Positions 35,267 to 45,059 of a stretch of 64,000 nucleotides of DNA are shown here, piece after piece. Numbering within the stretch: the stretch's first letter is position 1; each line of letters opens with the position of its first letter. The translations under genes and the position numbers were made by a program. The notes under the pieces were generated by a model, which saw only the letters and a list, made by a program, of their open reading frames with translations, made no database searches and was not told the DNA's origin. Origin of the DNA: Streptomyces griseomycini (lineage in GTDB: Bacteria > Actinomycetota > Actinomycetes > Streptomycetales > Streptomycetaceae); assembly GCF_014203535.1 (NCBI RefSeq), contig NZ_JACHJI010000010.1, positions 62,001 through 126,000 on the forward strand, given 5' to 3'.

Positions 35267-37333
35267 CTACCGGCGGCTGCGCACCAGGACGTGGAGGAAG
35301 TACGGCGTTCCGATCACGGCCGTCATGAGCCCGGCGCCCAGCTGGGCCGGTGCGATCACCGTGCGGCCCAGCAGGTCCGCCGTGCACACCAGCACGGCGC
35401 CGAGCAGCAGCGCGACCGGCACGACGCGGGTGTGCCGCCGTCCGACGAGGGCCCGTGCCGCGTGCGGGGCGACCAGGCCGACGAAGCCGATGGTGCCGGC
35501 GGCGGCCACGGCGGTGGCGGTGAGCAGCACGCTCATGACGAGGAAGCCCAACCGGCCCCGGCCCAGGTCGAGTCCGAGCAGCCGGGGGGTGTCCTCGTCG
35601 AGGGAGACGAGGTCGAGTTCCCGGTGCCGCACGGCGGCCACCGCGATGCCCGCTGCGAGAACGCCCGCGAGGGGCAGCACGTCGGGCAGGGTCCGGCCGT
35701 AGGTCGAACCCGACAGCCAGGTGAGGGCCTTCGTGGCGTTGAACGGGTCGGTGAGCACGATCAGCAGGCTGATCAGGGCCGTCGTCGCGGTCGCGACACC
35801 GATGCCGACGAGCACCAGCCGGTTCTGCTGGAAGCCCCCGCGCGCGGCGAGACCGAACACGACGACCGCGGTGACCGCGGACCCCGCGAAGGCGGCTCCG
35901 GCGACGCCCCACGCCCCGGCGGCGGGCACCGTCGTCACGAGGATCACCGCGCCGAGCGCGCCGCCGCCGGAGACGCCGAGGACGGAGGGTTCCGCCAGCG
36001 GGTTGCGGGTGACGGCCTGCACCAGGGTTCCGGCCAGCGCGAGCGCGGCGCCCGCGAGGAGCGCGCCGAGGACCCGGGGGGTGCGGGTGTCCAGGACGAA
36101 GGAGACGGTCCGGCCGGCCCGGCCCTGCGCCCAGTTGACGACGTCGCCCAGCAGCAGCTTGCTGTCGCCCAGCAGGACGGCGGCGATCGTGACGCCGACC
36201 AGGGCGACGACGAGCACGGTGAGCGTGGTGAGGAAGACGCGGCGGCTGCGGATGCGCAGCTTGTCCGGCGCGGCGGCGCCGGCGGTGTCGCGCAGCCGGG
36301 CCGCCATCACGACGAGGAACGCCGCGCCGAGGAGGCTGGTGACCACACCGGTGGGTACCGCGACGGCGGTGTCCGCGGCCACGAAGGCGCGCAGCAGCAC
36401 GTCGGCCCCGAGCACCAGCGCGGCGCCGACCAGGCCGGCGACCGGCACGGCCGCCCGCAGCCGGAGGAACCCGCGGAGCCGGCGGGCGAGCGGCCGGACG
36501 AGCGCCGGGGCGCACAGGCCGACGAAGCCGATCGGACCGGCCAGGGTGACGGCCGCCGCGGACAGCAGCGTCGCCAGCACGACCGCCGTGACCCTGGTGG
36601 CCCGTACGGGGACGCCGAGTCCGCGGGCCGCGTCGTCGCCGAGGGCGAGGGCGTCGACCCGGCGGGCGACGAGCAGCAGCCCGGCGAGTCCGACGACGGC
36701 GACGGGCACCATCTGGACCACGCCGTCGAAGCCGTTCTGGGCGATGCTGCCCTGGTTCCACTGGTAGAGGCCCTCGGTCTCCTGCGGGAACAGCAGCAGG
36801 AGACCCTCGGTGACGGCGGTGAGCCCGAGGGCGAGCGCGGTGCCGGCGAGGACGAGCCGGACGGTTCCCGCGCCGAGCCCGGACAGGCCGAGCACCACGG
36901 CCGCCGCCGCGAGTCCCCCGGCGAAGGCGACGCCCGAGGAGGCCAGGAAGGGCAGCGACACGCCGCTGACGGCGGCGAGCCCGAGGGCGAAGTAGGAGCC
37001 CGCGTTGACGGCGAGGGTGTCCGGGGAGGCGAGGACGTTGCGGCTGACGGCCTGCAGCGCGGCACCGGCCATGCCGAGGACCGCGCCCACGAGCAGGCCG
37101 GCGGCCATCCTGGGCAGCCGCGAGGCGATGACCACGGACGCGTCGGCCGGGTCGGCCCGTCCGGTGAGGGCCTTGAGGACCTCGGCCGGGCCGACCGCGG
37201 CCGTGCCCTGGGTGATGTCGACGACGGCCAGGACGGCGACCAGGAGCACGAGCGCGCCCGTCACCGCGGCCGCGCCCGTCCGGGACGTGGCCGTCGCCGG
37301 ACGGGCGGTGGGAGTCGTAGCGGTGACGGCCAT
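35267..37333 (-). CDS. Iron-siderophore ABC permease, fused double FecCD (FhuB-like)
   Basis: A 688-residue membrane protein made of two FecCD permease halves in one chain (about 1-345 and 355-688). Each half has the family signatures: SRLPRMAAGLLVGAVLGMAGAALQAVSRNVLASPDTLAVNAG in the first and TRTPRVLGALLAGAALALAGTLVQAVTRNPLAEPSVLGVSGG in the second, plus GFVGLCAPALVRPL and GFVGLVAPHAARALVGRRH. The fused form forms both sides of the channel, as in FhuB. It follows the binding-protein gene by four bases and belongs to the iron-box operon. Confidence 0.92.
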   Translation of the reverse strand: MAVTATTPTARPATATSRTGAAAVTGALVLLVAVLAVVDITQGTAAVGPAEVLKALTGRADPADASVVIASRLPRMAAGLLVGAVLGMAGAALQAVSRNVLASPDTLAVNAGSYFALGLAAVSGVSLPFLASSGVAFAGGLAAAAVVLGLSGLGAGTVRLVLAGTALALGLTAVTEGLLLLFPQETEGLYQWNQGSIAQNGFDGVVQMVPVAVVGLAGLLLVARRVDALALGDDAARGLGVPVRATRVTAVVLATLLSAAAVTLAGPIGFVGLCAPALVRPLARRLRGFLRLRAAVPVAGLVGAALVLGADVLLRAFVAADTAVAVPTGVVTSLLGAAFLVVMAARLRDTAGAAAPDKLRIRSRRVFLTTLTVLVVALVGVTIAAVLLGDSKLLLGDVVNWAQGRAGRTVSFVLDTRTPRVLGALLAGAALALAGTLVQAVTRNPLAEPSVLGVSGGGALGAVILVTTVPAAGAWGVAGAAFAGSAVTAVVVFGLAARGGFQQNRLVLVGIGVATATTALISLLIVLTDPFNATKALTWLSGSTYGRTLPDVLPLAGVLAAGIAVAAVRHRELDLVSLDEDTPRLLGLDLGRGRLGFLVMSVLLTATAVAAAGTIGFVGLVAPHAARALVGRRHTRVVPVALLLGAVLVCTADLLGRTVIAPAQLGAGLMTAVIGTPYFLHVLVRSRR

Positions 37334-37337
37334 CGCG

Positions 37338-38315
37338 CTACTTCTTCGTCAGTGCCTCGACGACGGAGCCGGCGTACGCCTCCATCGAGCCGGTGCCGCC
37401 GAACATCCAGACGCCGTCGGGCAGTCGGTGGACGTCACCGGACTTCACGAACGGCAGCGACTTCCACACGGAGTTCTCGGCGAGCTCCTTGCCGAACGGG
37501 TCGCTGCTGGGGTCCTTGTCGTTGCCGATGTAGGCGAAGTGGACCTTGCCCAGGTCGGTCAGCCCCTCGACGTCGGTGGCGGCCAGGCCGTACGCCTCGT
37601 CGCCCTTCATCTTCCAGGCGTTCTTCAGACCGAGCCGCTCGTTGACCGCGCCGATGAGGGAACCGGCGGTGTAGGGGCGGACGGAGACCTGGTTGGAGGT
37701 GACGTAGCCGTCGGCGAAGGCGATCTCCGCACCGTCCAGGCCGGCGTCGGCGAGGGTCTTCTGGCCCTCGGCGAGCTTCGCCTCGAAGTCCTTCCTCAGC
37801 GTGGCCGCCCGCTCGGTGGTGCCGGTGGCCTCGGCGATGAGGTCGAGGTTCTCCAGCATCTGCCCGATCGGGTCGGAGGCGTCGGCGGACTTGACCTCCA
37901 GGACCGGGGCGACCTCGCGCAACTGCTTGACGGCGGAGGGCTGGAGGTCGGTGGTGGCGACGATGAGGTCGGGCTTCAGCGAGGCGATGGTGTCCATGCT
38001 GGGTTCGCCGCGGGTGCCGATGTCCTTGGGCTCGTTCTTCAGCGGGACGGCGGTGTCCCAGGTCTTGTAGCCCTTGACGTCGGCCACGCCGACCGGGTCG
38101 ACACCGAGCGAGATCAGGTGCTCGACGACGTTCCACTCGGTGCCGACGACCTTCTTGGCGGGGCCGTCGAGTTCCACCTCGGCGCCGGAGGCGTCGGTGA
38201 GGGTGATGGCCTCCGCGGACTCCTTGGAGTCGTCGGCGGCGGGTTCGGTGGTGCCGCAGGCGGTCAGCAGCAGGGCGGCGGCGGCCACGGGCGCGGTGAG
38301 CAGGAGACGTCTCAT
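37338..38315 (-). CDS. Iron-siderophore binding lipoprotein
   Basis: A 325-residue periplasmic-binding-type lipoprotein with lipobox LLTAC (Cys20). The body is the FecB/FhuD type: KKVVGTEWNVVEHLISLGVDPVGVADVKGY, PSMDTIASLKPDLIVATTDLQ, TERAATLRKDFEAKLAEGQKTLADAG. It would capture a ferric siderophore and deliver it to the fused permease. Its ATG overlaps the TGA of the ATPase gene (ATGA), so the two are translationally coupled. Confidence 0.92.
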   Translation of the reverse strand: MRRLLLTAPVAAAALLLTACGTTEPAADDSKESAEAITLTDASGAEVELDGPAKKVVGTEWNVVEHLISLGVDPVGVADVKGYKTWDTAVPLKNEPKDIGTRGEPSMDTIASLKPDLIVATTDLQPSAVKQLREVAPVLEVKSADASDPIGQMLENLDLIAEATGTTERAATLRKDFEAKLAEGQKTLADAGLDGAEIAFADGYVTSNQVSVRPYTAGSLIGAVNERLGLKNAWKMKGDEAYGLAATDVEGLTDLGKVHFAYIGNDKDPSSDPFGKELAENSVWKSLPFVKSGDVHRLPDGVWMFGGTGSMEAYAGSVVEALTKK

Positions 38316-39166
38316 GAGGTGGTGCGGAGCCTTTCGGTTCGGGTGTGGTGGCGGCCGATGGCGCGGGTGCGCAGCCGGCCCGTCAGGGGGTCGGTGTCGA
38401 CCTCGATCCGGATGCCGTAGACCTCGGTCAGACGCTCCGGTGTCAGGACGTCCTCGGGCGGCCCTTCGACGACGACGCGTCCGCCCGCGAGCAGCACGAT
38501 CCGGTCGGCGACGGCCGCCGCCTGGTCGAGGTCGTGCAGGACGACGCCGACGGCGATGCCGTGGTCGTCGGCCAGGTCGCGCATGAGGTCGAGGAGTTCG
38601 ACCTGGTAGCGGAGGTCGAGGTAGGTGGTGGGCTCGTCGAGGAGGAGGACGCCCGTCTCCTGGGCGAGGCAGCCGGCCAGCCACACGCGCTGGAGCTGTC
38701 CGCCGGAGAGGTGCTCGGCCCCGCGCTCGGCGAGTTCCGCGACACCGGTCAGGGCGAGTGCGCGGTCCACGGCGGCGCGGCCGCCGGGGTCCGCCCCGCC
38801 CCAGCGGCCGCGGTACGGGTAGCGGCCGAACTCGACGACGTCCCGCACGCTCAGACCGCTGGGGGTGGGACGTCCCTGCAGCAGCAGCGCCACGCGGCGG
38901 GAGAACTCCCGGGGGCTGAGCGCGAGGGCGTCGGTGCCGGCGTCGATCGTGAGCGTGGCCCGCCGTGGCCGCTGCAACCGGGCGACGGTGCGCAGCAGCG
39001 TCGACTTGCCGCTGCCGTTCGGACCCACCAGGACGGTCACTTCGCCCGGCCGCAGGGTCAGTTCGGCGTCGTGCACGACGTCCGCGCCGTCGTACGCCAC
39101 GGTCACATCGGTGGCCGACAGTTCGTGACCACGCGGGCCCAGGGCCGCCTCTTCACCAGGTATCAC
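38312..39166 (-). CDS. Iron-siderophore ABC transporter ATPase (FecE/FhuC type)
   Basis: A 284-residue ATPase with Walker A GPNGSGKST, Q-loop LLLQGRPTP, signature LSGGQLQRVWLAG, Walker B VLLLDEPTTYLDL and H-loop VLHDLDQ. It is the first gene of the importer operon. The start codon appears to be GTG 39166, five bases below an iron box and without a ribosome binding site, consistent with a leaderless transcript; a start further inside is possible. Confidence 0.9.
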   Translation of the reverse strand: MIPGEEAALGPRGHELSATDVTVAYDGADVVHDAELTLRPGEVTVLVGPNGSGKSTLLRTVARLQRPRRATLTIDAGTDALALSPREFSRRVALLLQGRPTPSGLSVRDVVEFGRYPYRGRWGGADPGGRAAVDRALALTGVAELAERGAEHLSGGQLQRVWLAGCLAQETGVLLLDEPTTYLDLRYQVELLDLMRDLADDHGIAVGVVLHDLDQAAAVADRIVLLAGGRVVVEGPPEDVLTPERLTEVYGIRIEVDTDPLTGRLRTRAIGRHHTRTERLRTTS

Positions 39167-39170
39167 GCAG

Positions 39171-39189
39171 CAAGGTTAGCCTAGCCTTA
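39171..39189 (-). promoter_or_regulatory. Iron box (DmdR1/IdeR type) and probable leaderless promoter
   Basis: On the minus strand the site reads TAAGGCTAGGCTAACCTTG, matching 15 of 19 positions of the actinobacterial iron-box consensus TTAGGTTAGGCTAACCTAA. A TAACCT within it lies at about -13 to -8 relative to the GTG start, so it can serve as -10. Iron-loaded DmdR1 would block transcription of the siderophore importer directly. Confidence 0.88.
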
Positions 39190-39255
39190 TTTCGCGTTAT
39201 CGGGCGGTGATCTTCAGGGAGGCAGGACGTGCCGGCCGAGCCCTCGGACCGGCCC

Positions 39256-40437
39256 TCAGAAGGCGTACCGGACGCCCAGCCACGGGGCGTGGCGTGCGAC
39301 CAGTCCACGCAGGTCCGCGAGGGCCCGGCGCTTGACGTCGTCGCGGTAGCGGAGGTTGAGGTCGCCGTTCTGGGACCGCTTGGTCTGCTGCACCGCGGGC
39401 TGCCACAGCACGTCCTCGCCGCGCGGGTGCCAGCGCAGGTTGACCTCGTGCAGGCCGGCGTTGTGCGTGAGCATGATCACCTCGGCCCGCGCCTGCCGCT
39501 TGACGCGCGTCGGCAGCACGTCGTCCATGTGCCGCAGCAACTGTGCCCAGGCGTCCTGCCAGCCGGGCCGTACGACGACCGGTGAGAGGTTGAAGTGCAC
39601 CTCGTAGCCGGCGTCGAGGAAGTCCGCGGCGGCGGCGATCCGCCGGTCGACCGGGCTGGTGCGCAGGTCCAGCAGGCGTGAGTCGTCGGCCGGCATCACC
39701 GAGAACCGGACGCGGGTGCGGCCCCGCGGGTCCAGCTCCAGCAGGTCGGGGTTGACGAACTTGGTGGCGAAGGACGCCTTCGCGGTGGGCCAGTCGCGGA
39801 AGGCGCGCACCAGGTCGGCGGTGTTGTCGCAGACGAGGGCGTCGACCGCGCAGTCGCCGTTCTCCCCGATGTCGTACACCCACGCCTCGGGATCGCACTG
39901 GTTGGGTTCGGGTTTGCGGCCCTGGGCGGCGACGTGGCGTCCGAGGTGGGCGAGGATGCGGTCGATGTTGGTGAAGACCGTGATCGGATTGGCGAAGCCC
40001 TTGCGGCGGGGCACGTAGCAGTACACGCAGGAGAGTGCGCAGCCGTTGGACGGGCCGGGGGCGATCCAGTCGGCGGAGCGGCCGTTGGGGCGCGTGGTGA
40101 GGGTCTTCTTCACCCCCAGCACCAGGGTCCGGCGCTTGATCCGCATCCAGTCGTCGGCGCTGCCCTCGTTCCCGTGCAGCTCGGGGATGCGCCAGTGGGA
40201 GTCCACCTCGATCAGCCGGGCCCCGGGGAAGCGGGCGAGGACCTGCCGGCCCCGGGGCGAGGCGGCGGCGGCCGGCTCGGCGTGGATCTCGCGGATCGCG
40301 AGGAGCCGGCGCGCCTGCTCCGAGTCGCGGAAGGCGCGGGCGGACGGAGCCGGCTCGGCCGCCGGGGACCGTGGCATCTCGTCGAGACCGAAGAGCGGTT
40401 CCTGCGGGCCGTGGGACGGGGAGGGGCGGTGGTGCAT
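39256..40437 (-). CDS. SPL-family radical SAM protein
   Basis: A 393-residue protein of the spore photoproduct lyase family. The radical SAM cluster site is C133-ALS-C137-VY-C140, the CxxxCxxC spacing, within SNGCALSCVYCYVPRRKGFANPITVFTN. Further family blocks are DIGENGDCAVDALVCDNTADLVRAF, KASFATKFVN and FSVMPADDSRLLDLRTSPVDRRI. True SplB repairs UV thymine lesions in spores; the actinobacterial branch is uncharacterised as far as I know, so DNA repair is an inference. It lies upstream of the iron-regulated operon on the same strand. Confidence 0.85.
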   Translation of the reverse strand: MHHRPSPSHGPQEPLFGLDEMPRSPAAEPAPSARAFRDSEQARRLLAIREIHAEPAAAASPRGRQVLARFPGARLIEVDSHWRIPELHGNEGSADDWMRIKRRTLVLGVKKTLTTRPNGRSADWIAPGPSNGCALSCVYCYVPRRKGFANPITVFTNIDRILAHLGRHVAAQGRKPEPNQCDPEAWVYDIGENGDCAVDALVCDNTADLVRAFRDWPTAKASFATKFVNPDLLELDPRGRTRVRFSVMPADDSRLLDLRTSPVDRRIAAAADFLDAGYEVHFNLSPVVVRPGWQDAWAQLLRHMDDVLPTRVKRQARAEVIMLTHNAGLHEVNLRWHPRGEDVLWQPAVQQTKRSQNGDLNLRYRDDVKRRALADLRGLVARHAPWLGVRYAF

Positions 40438-40690
40438 GTACTCGTCGGCTTCTCTGGCGGGGAGGCGGTGCGGAGCGCCCGTCGGCCGGGTTCAGCGGAA
40501 CCCGTCGGGGGCACGGCCGTCCTTCCCACTGTACGGCCTGCCCGGCGGCGGGGCGGCGGTCCGCGGCCGGGCAGGCCGCGGGGGGACTCACCGGCGCCCG
40601 TCGGTACCCCGGAGCGGCGGTACGGGCGCCGGTGGCGTGAGCCCCGCCGCGGCCGTGATCGCGTCCGTGCGGACGGCCGCGGCCGGGGCG

Positions 40691-42970
40691 TCAGGCCCGG
40701 GTGGTGAAGCGCTCCCAGACCCGGTGCGAGCCCAGCAGCTCGCGGACCCGCCCGAGGGCGGCGGGGCCGGAGTCGGTGACGACGACGCCGGGCGCGTCGG
40801 TGGGGACGCCGGCCGCCTCGAGGGCCGCCTCGCCGCCCGCCCACGCGCCGATCGCCTTGCCGTGCCGGAACGCCTCGGACAGCAGCAGGTCGATCCGCGG
40901 GTCGATCGTCGTCAGCCGTGCGGCCGAGGGCTCGCCCTTGGCGTCGCGCGCGCCGTACGCGTCGTCGCCCACGGCCGGCGCGCCGGCCAGCAGGACGGCG
41001 TCGAACTCGACGGAACGCGCGGTGACGTAGCTGCGCTGTGCCGTCAGCGCGCCCTCGCCCGTGCCGAGCGCGCCGCCGGTCGGCGCGACGACCAGGGGCA
41101 CCATGCCGGCTTCGAGCACCGCCTCGCGCACCGCGTGCACGCCGTCGAGGTCGCCGTCCGGGCCGGCGACGATGCCGATGACGCGGCCGTCCACCGGCCA
41201 GGTCCGCCCGACCTGCGAGAGGGCCGGGCTCGGTTCGACGTCGGCCAGGGGCACCGTCGGCTGCGGAGCGGGCAGGCCGAGGCCCTCGGCGACGCCGGCG
41301 CACAGCTCGGGGTCGATGTTGGCCAGGACCTGGAGCGTCCGTTCCCTGATGGCCTGTTCGTAGCACCTGCCCAGCTCGAAGGTGTAGGCGCCGATGATGT
41401 GCTCGCGCTCCACCGGGCTCATGCTCAGCCAGAACCGCCTGGGCTGGCTGAAGTGGTCGGCGAACGACTCCGGCGCCTCCCGCACCTTCCTCGCCTCCGG
41501 CACGCGCACCGGCGCCTCGGTGTACGCCCCGGTGTCCGCGCCCGCGGTGAACGGGCAGCCGCCGTCCAGGGAGTTGGGCCGGTAGGGCGCCACGCCCCGG
41601 TGCACGGCCGTCTGGTGCACGCCGTCGCGCAGCATGTCGTTGACCGGTGCGTGCGGCCGGTTGATCGGCAGCTGCGGGAAGTTGGGACCGCCCAGGCGCG
41701 TGATCTGCGTGTCCAGGTACGAGAACAGCCGTCCCGCGAGCAGCGGGTCGTCGGTGACGTCGATGCCGGGCACGAGGTGACCGACGTGGAAGGCGACCTG
41801 CTCCGTCTCGGCGAAGAAGTTGGACGGGTTGCGGTTGAGGGTCATCAGCCCGACCGGCTGCACCGGGGCGAGTTCCTCGGGGACGATGTTCGTCGGGTCC
41901 AGCAGATCGATGCCCTCGAAGGTCTGCTCCGGGGTGTCGGGGAAGGTCTGGATGCCCAGCTCCCACTGCGGGTAGGCGCCCGCCTCGATGGCGTCGGCGA
42001 GGTCCCGGCGGTGGAAGTCCGGGTCGACGCCGTTGATCAGCTGCGCCTCGTCCCACACCAGGGAGTGCACGCCCAGCTTCGGCTTCCAGTGGAACTTCAC
42101 CAGTGTCGTGGCGCCCTCGGCGTCGACCAGCCGGAAGGTGTGGACGCCGAAGCCCTCCATCATCCGGTAGGAGCGCGGGATGCCGCGGTCGCCCATGAAG
42201 AAGATGGTGTGGTGGGTCGCCTCGGTGTGCAGCGAGACGAAGTCCCAGAAGGTGTCGTGCGCGCTCTGCGCCTGCGGGATCTCCCGGTCGGGGTGCGGCT
42301 TCGCGGCGTGGACGACGTCGGGGAACTTGATGGCGTCCTGGATGAAGAAGACCGGGATGTTGTTGCCGACCAGGTCGAAGACGCCCTCGCTGGTGTAGAA
42401 CTTCGTCGCGAATCCGCGGGTGTCGCGCACGGTGTCCGCGGACCCCCGCGAGCCGACCACCGTGGAGAACCGCACGAACACCGGCGTCTCGACGTCCGGG
42501 GCGAGGAATCCCGCCCTGGTCACGGAGGCCGCCGTGCCGTAGCTCCGGAAGACCCCGTGCGCGCCCGCGCCGCGGGCGTGGACCACGCGCTCCGGGATGC
42601 GCTCGTGGTCGAAGTGCATGATCTTCTCGCGCAGGTGGTGGTCCTGGAGCAGCACGGGGCCGCGCGGGCCCGCCTTGAGCGAGTGGTCGGTGTCGTACAG
42701 CCGCGTTCCCTGCGCGTTCGTCAGGTAGCTCCCGGACTGCGCCGTCCTGGCCCGGTCGGCCCCGGTCGGCTGGCCGGTGGGCGACATGCCGTCCGGGCCG
42801 CTCTGGTCCGGCTTCGGCGGCAGCGGCTCGCGGGGCTCGGTCGGCTCGGCCACGGTCGGCGGCTGGGGGCCCGGCCGTCCGGGAATCCCGTCGGCCGGGG
42901 CCGACACGGAGTCCTGCAGGCTTCCGGCGATCTTCTTCGCCACCCGCTTGACGGGGTTGGCCTCGCTCAT
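40691..42970 (-). CDS. katE: Large-subunit catalase (KatE/HPII type)
   Basis: A 759-residue haem catalase that breaks down hydrogen peroxide. After an 85-residue Pro-rich lead come LLQDHHLREKIMHFDHERIPERVVHARGAGAHG (catalytic His), FVRFSTVVGSRGSADTVRDTRGFATKFYT, NNIPVFFIQDAIKFPD (catalytic Asn) and the proximal Tyr in RLFSYLDTQITRLGG. The C-terminal 160 residues (GRVIGIVAGPDGDLDGVHAVREAVLEAGMVP) form the glutamine-amidotransferase-like domain of large catalases. ATG 42970 has GGAGG about 11 bases upstream; an in-frame start 33 bases earlier would precede that site. Confidence 0.95.
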   Translation of the reverse strand: MSEANPVKRVAKKIAGSLQDSVSAPADGIPGRPGPQPPTVAEPTEPREPLPPKPDQSGPDGMSPTGQPTGADRARTAQSGSYLTNAQGTRLYDTDHSLKAGPRGPVLLQDHHLREKIMHFDHERIPERVVHARGAGAHGVFRSYGTAASVTRAGFLAPDVETPVFVRFSTVVGSRGSADTVRDTRGFATKFYTSEGVFDLVGNNIPVFFIQDAIKFPDVVHAAKPHPDREIPQAQSAHDTFWDFVSLHTEATHHTIFFMGDRGIPRSYRMMEGFGVHTFRLVDAEGATTLVKFHWKPKLGVHSLVWDEAQLINGVDPDFHRRDLADAIEAGAYPQWELGIQTFPDTPEQTFEGIDLLDPTNIVPEELAPVQPVGLMTLNRNPSNFFAETEQVAFHVGHLVPGIDVTDDPLLAGRLFSYLDTQITRLGGPNFPQLPINRPHAPVNDMLRDGVHQTAVHRGVAPYRPNSLDGGCPFTAGADTGAYTEAPVRVPEARKVREAPESFADHFSQPRRFWLSMSPVEREHIIGAYTFELGRCYEQAIRERTLQVLANIDPELCAGVAEGLGLPAPQPTVPLADVEPSPALSQVGRTWPVDGRVIGIVAGPDGDLDGVHAVREAVLEAGMVPLVVAPTGGALGTGEGALTAQRSYVTARSVEFDAVLLAGAPAVGDDAYGARDAKGEPSAARLTTIDPRIDLLLSEAFRHGKAIGAWAGGEAALEAAGVPTDAPGVVVTDSGPAALGRVRELLGSHRVWERFTTRA

Positions 42971-43279
42971 GGGATGACACTCCTCCACGTTCGGACCGGC
43001 CACGGACGGGTGGCCGTGCGTTCGGTTGTCGACTGCGGGCGATCGAACGGGGCAAAGCGCCCGAAAGGTGCACCGGGCGCCGCCAACGCCTCACGGAGGG
43101 ACCGCTCCCGCGGCGAGCCCCCTCCGACGAGGTGACCCCTCCCCTCCGGGGCACCGCGCTCCGCACTCCCCTTCTCCGCCCCCGCCGGATCCGCCGCCCC
43201 GCTCTCGTACCCCCGTCCCGGGAGTCGAGGCATGCGGATCCGGCGCGACACGCGCCCCCTGCGGGCGCCCGTGCACCGA

Positions 43280-44137
43280 TTCGCATCCGGGGGTACTCCC
43301 AGCGGCAGCGGTACACGCGGGACAGCTCCGTCGGCGGCTGGGCCAACGGCGTGGGGAACATGACGTTCTCGGGTGTCCAGGGCGCTCCGGCGACCGACTT
43401 CGCGACCGGCCCGTACACCACGTTCGGCACCACCCCGGTCCCCCGCGAGAAGCCGTTCCCCCGTCTCGCCGGCGACGAGTACAGGGTGTTCGCGCCCGCC
43501 AAGCGCACCGGCGCGCGCGGTGTCCCCTGGCCCGCCGACACCGGCGGCACCTCGCTGCCCCCGACCGGTTCTACGCGGTCAGGCCCGGTGCCACGGCCGC
43601 GACCGTCGACGCGGCTCTCGACCAAGGCCTCGACCCGCTGTTCACGCCGGGGGTTCACCACATCGACGAGACCGTCGAGGTCGACCGCGCCGGCACGGTC
43701 GCGCCCGGGCTCGGTCTGGCGACGATCGTCCCGGACGGCGGGATCGACGCCATGCGCGTGGCGGACGTCGACGGTGCCCGGCCGGCCGGCTTCCTGATCG
43801 ACGCGGGACCGGTCACCTCGGGCACCCTGCCGCGGATCGGCCCGGACGGCTCCTCCGCGGACCACTCCGCCAACCCGGCCACCATGCAGGACGTGTTCAT
43901 CCGCATCGGCGGTGCCGGCCCGGGCCGCGCCACCGGCTCCGTCGTCGTCGACGGCGACGACGCCCTCGCCACGGGCCTGTTCGTCGAGCACGCGGCCCAC
44001 AGGGTCGCCGACTCGATGGAGGAGCACGAGGCGTGGGCACCGGTCGGCTACTGCGACCACACATCGTCACCAATGACGCGGACGCCCCCGCGTCGGGAAC
44101 GGACACCACCCCGCCCGAGGTCGTCCGGCTCCCCTGA
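43280..44137 (+). pseudogene. Decayed gene for a secreted parallel beta-helix protein (coagulation factor 5/8-annotated type)
   Basis: Pieces of one protein appear in successive frames: VGGWANGVGNMTFSGVQGAPATDFATGPYTTF and PREKPFPRLAGDEYRVFAPA in frame 1. Then DRFYAVRPGATAATVDAALDQGLDPLFTPGVHHIDETVEVDR and ADHSANPATMQDVFIRIGGAGPGRATGSVVVDGDDAL appear in frame 3, and finally HIVTNDADAPASGTDTTPPEVVRLP in frame 2. The order matches large Streptomyces secreted proteins with a pectate-lyase-like beta-helix, but the N-terminus and a central section (between GDDAL and the ATGLFVEH and SMEEHEAW pieces) are missing. I call it a deletion- and frameshift-damaged relic. Confidence 0.6.
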
Positions 44138-44158
44138 GCGTGACGCCCCGCGCCCGGA

Positions 44159-44383
44159 TCAGAACAGCCGCCCCTGCTCGGCGGGGGCGGCCCGGCGCGG
44201 GGCACGGGGCGGTCCGGGGCGCCGCACCGGGGTCTCCTCCCCGAACAGCGGCGCCGTGCCGTACTCGTCCGGCTCGGCCGGCACCACCACGGGGCCGGTT
44301 CCCACGTTGAGGCACAGCGGGGCGTCGCGGTCGAAGTCCCCGGGCGTCATGTCCGTCCAGTCGCGTTCCCGACGCTCACTCAC
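44159..44383 (-). CDS. Small conserved hypothetical protein, 74 residues
   Basis: A short acidic protein beginning MSERRERDWTDMTPGDFDRDAPLCLNVG and carrying YGTAPLFGEETP before a basic end and the final EQGRLF. Small proteins with the same WTDMTPGDFDRDAP opening occur in other Streptomyces, as I recall. No known domain, signal or membrane segment is visible. The start is GTG 44383 with GGAG five bases upstream. Function unknown. Confidence 0.6.
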   Translation of the reverse strand: MSERRERDWTDMTPGDFDRDAPLCLNVGTGPVVVPAEPDEYGTAPLFGEETPVRRPGPPRAPRRAAPAEQGRLF

Positions 44384-44560
44384 CGACGCTCCGCTCCCCG
44401 TCCACTCGGCCAGGTTATCGGTCGTCCGGCGCGCCGCGGACGACGCGTCGCACGGCGCCGCCCGGCAAAGAGACGTAGGTCACACCCGCGTTCCTGTCAC
44501 ACACGGTGGGGCCGACCCGTCAGTGCTGTGTACACCGCAAAGCTGACCAAGGAGCTCATC

Positions 44561-45034
44561 ATGGACGCACGTCTCGACTTCTTCGGCAACGCCCTCGGGG
44601 CCAAGCTCCTCAAGCACATCAACTCGGCGGGCAAGGCCGTGTCGGACTCGACGCTGCCGGCCGCGACCCAGGAACTGGTGAAGATCCGGGCCAGCCAGAT
44701 CAACGGCTGCGGCTTCTGCACCGACATGCACACCAAGGACGCCGCGGCGGCCGGGGAGACCCAGCAGCGCCTCAACCTGGTGGCGGCGTGGCGGGAGGCG
44801 ACGGTCTTCACCGACGCCGAGCGCGCCGCGCTGGAACTGACGGAACAGGGCACCCGCATCGCCGACGCGGCCGGCGGGGTCACGGACGAGGCCTGGGCGG
44901 ACGCGGCCAAGCACTACGACGAGGACCAGCTCGTCGCGTTGGTCTCCCTGATCGCCGTCATCAACGCCTACAACCGCATCAACGTCATCAACCAGCAGCC
45001 CGCCGGCGACTACCGGCCCGGCCAGTTCGGCTGA
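44561..45034 (+). CDS. AhpD-like carboxymuconolactone decarboxylase family protein
   Basis: A 157-residue helical protein of the CMD/AhpD superfamily. The redox motif Cys50-GF-Cys53 and His57 lie in ELVKIRASQINGCGFCTDMHTKDA, the pattern of peroxidase-active members. The second half (FTDAERAALELTEQGTRIADAAGGVTDEAWADAAKHY, LVALIAVINAYNRINVINQ-like) is typical of the group. It probably reduces peroxides using cellular thiols. ATG 44561 follows AAGGAG by six bases. Together with KatE and MsrA it forms a local oxidative-defence group, though not one operon. Confidence 0.88.
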   Translation: MDARLDFFGNALGAKLLKHINSAGKAVSDSTLPAATQELVKIRASQINGCGFCTDMHTKDAAAAGETQQRLNLVAAWREATVFTDAERAALELTEQGTRIADAAGGVTDEAWADAAKHYDEDQLVALVSLIAVINAYNRINVINQQPAGDYRPGQFG

Positions 45035-45059
45035 CCGGCGTCCGTCCCGGCCCGGACGC

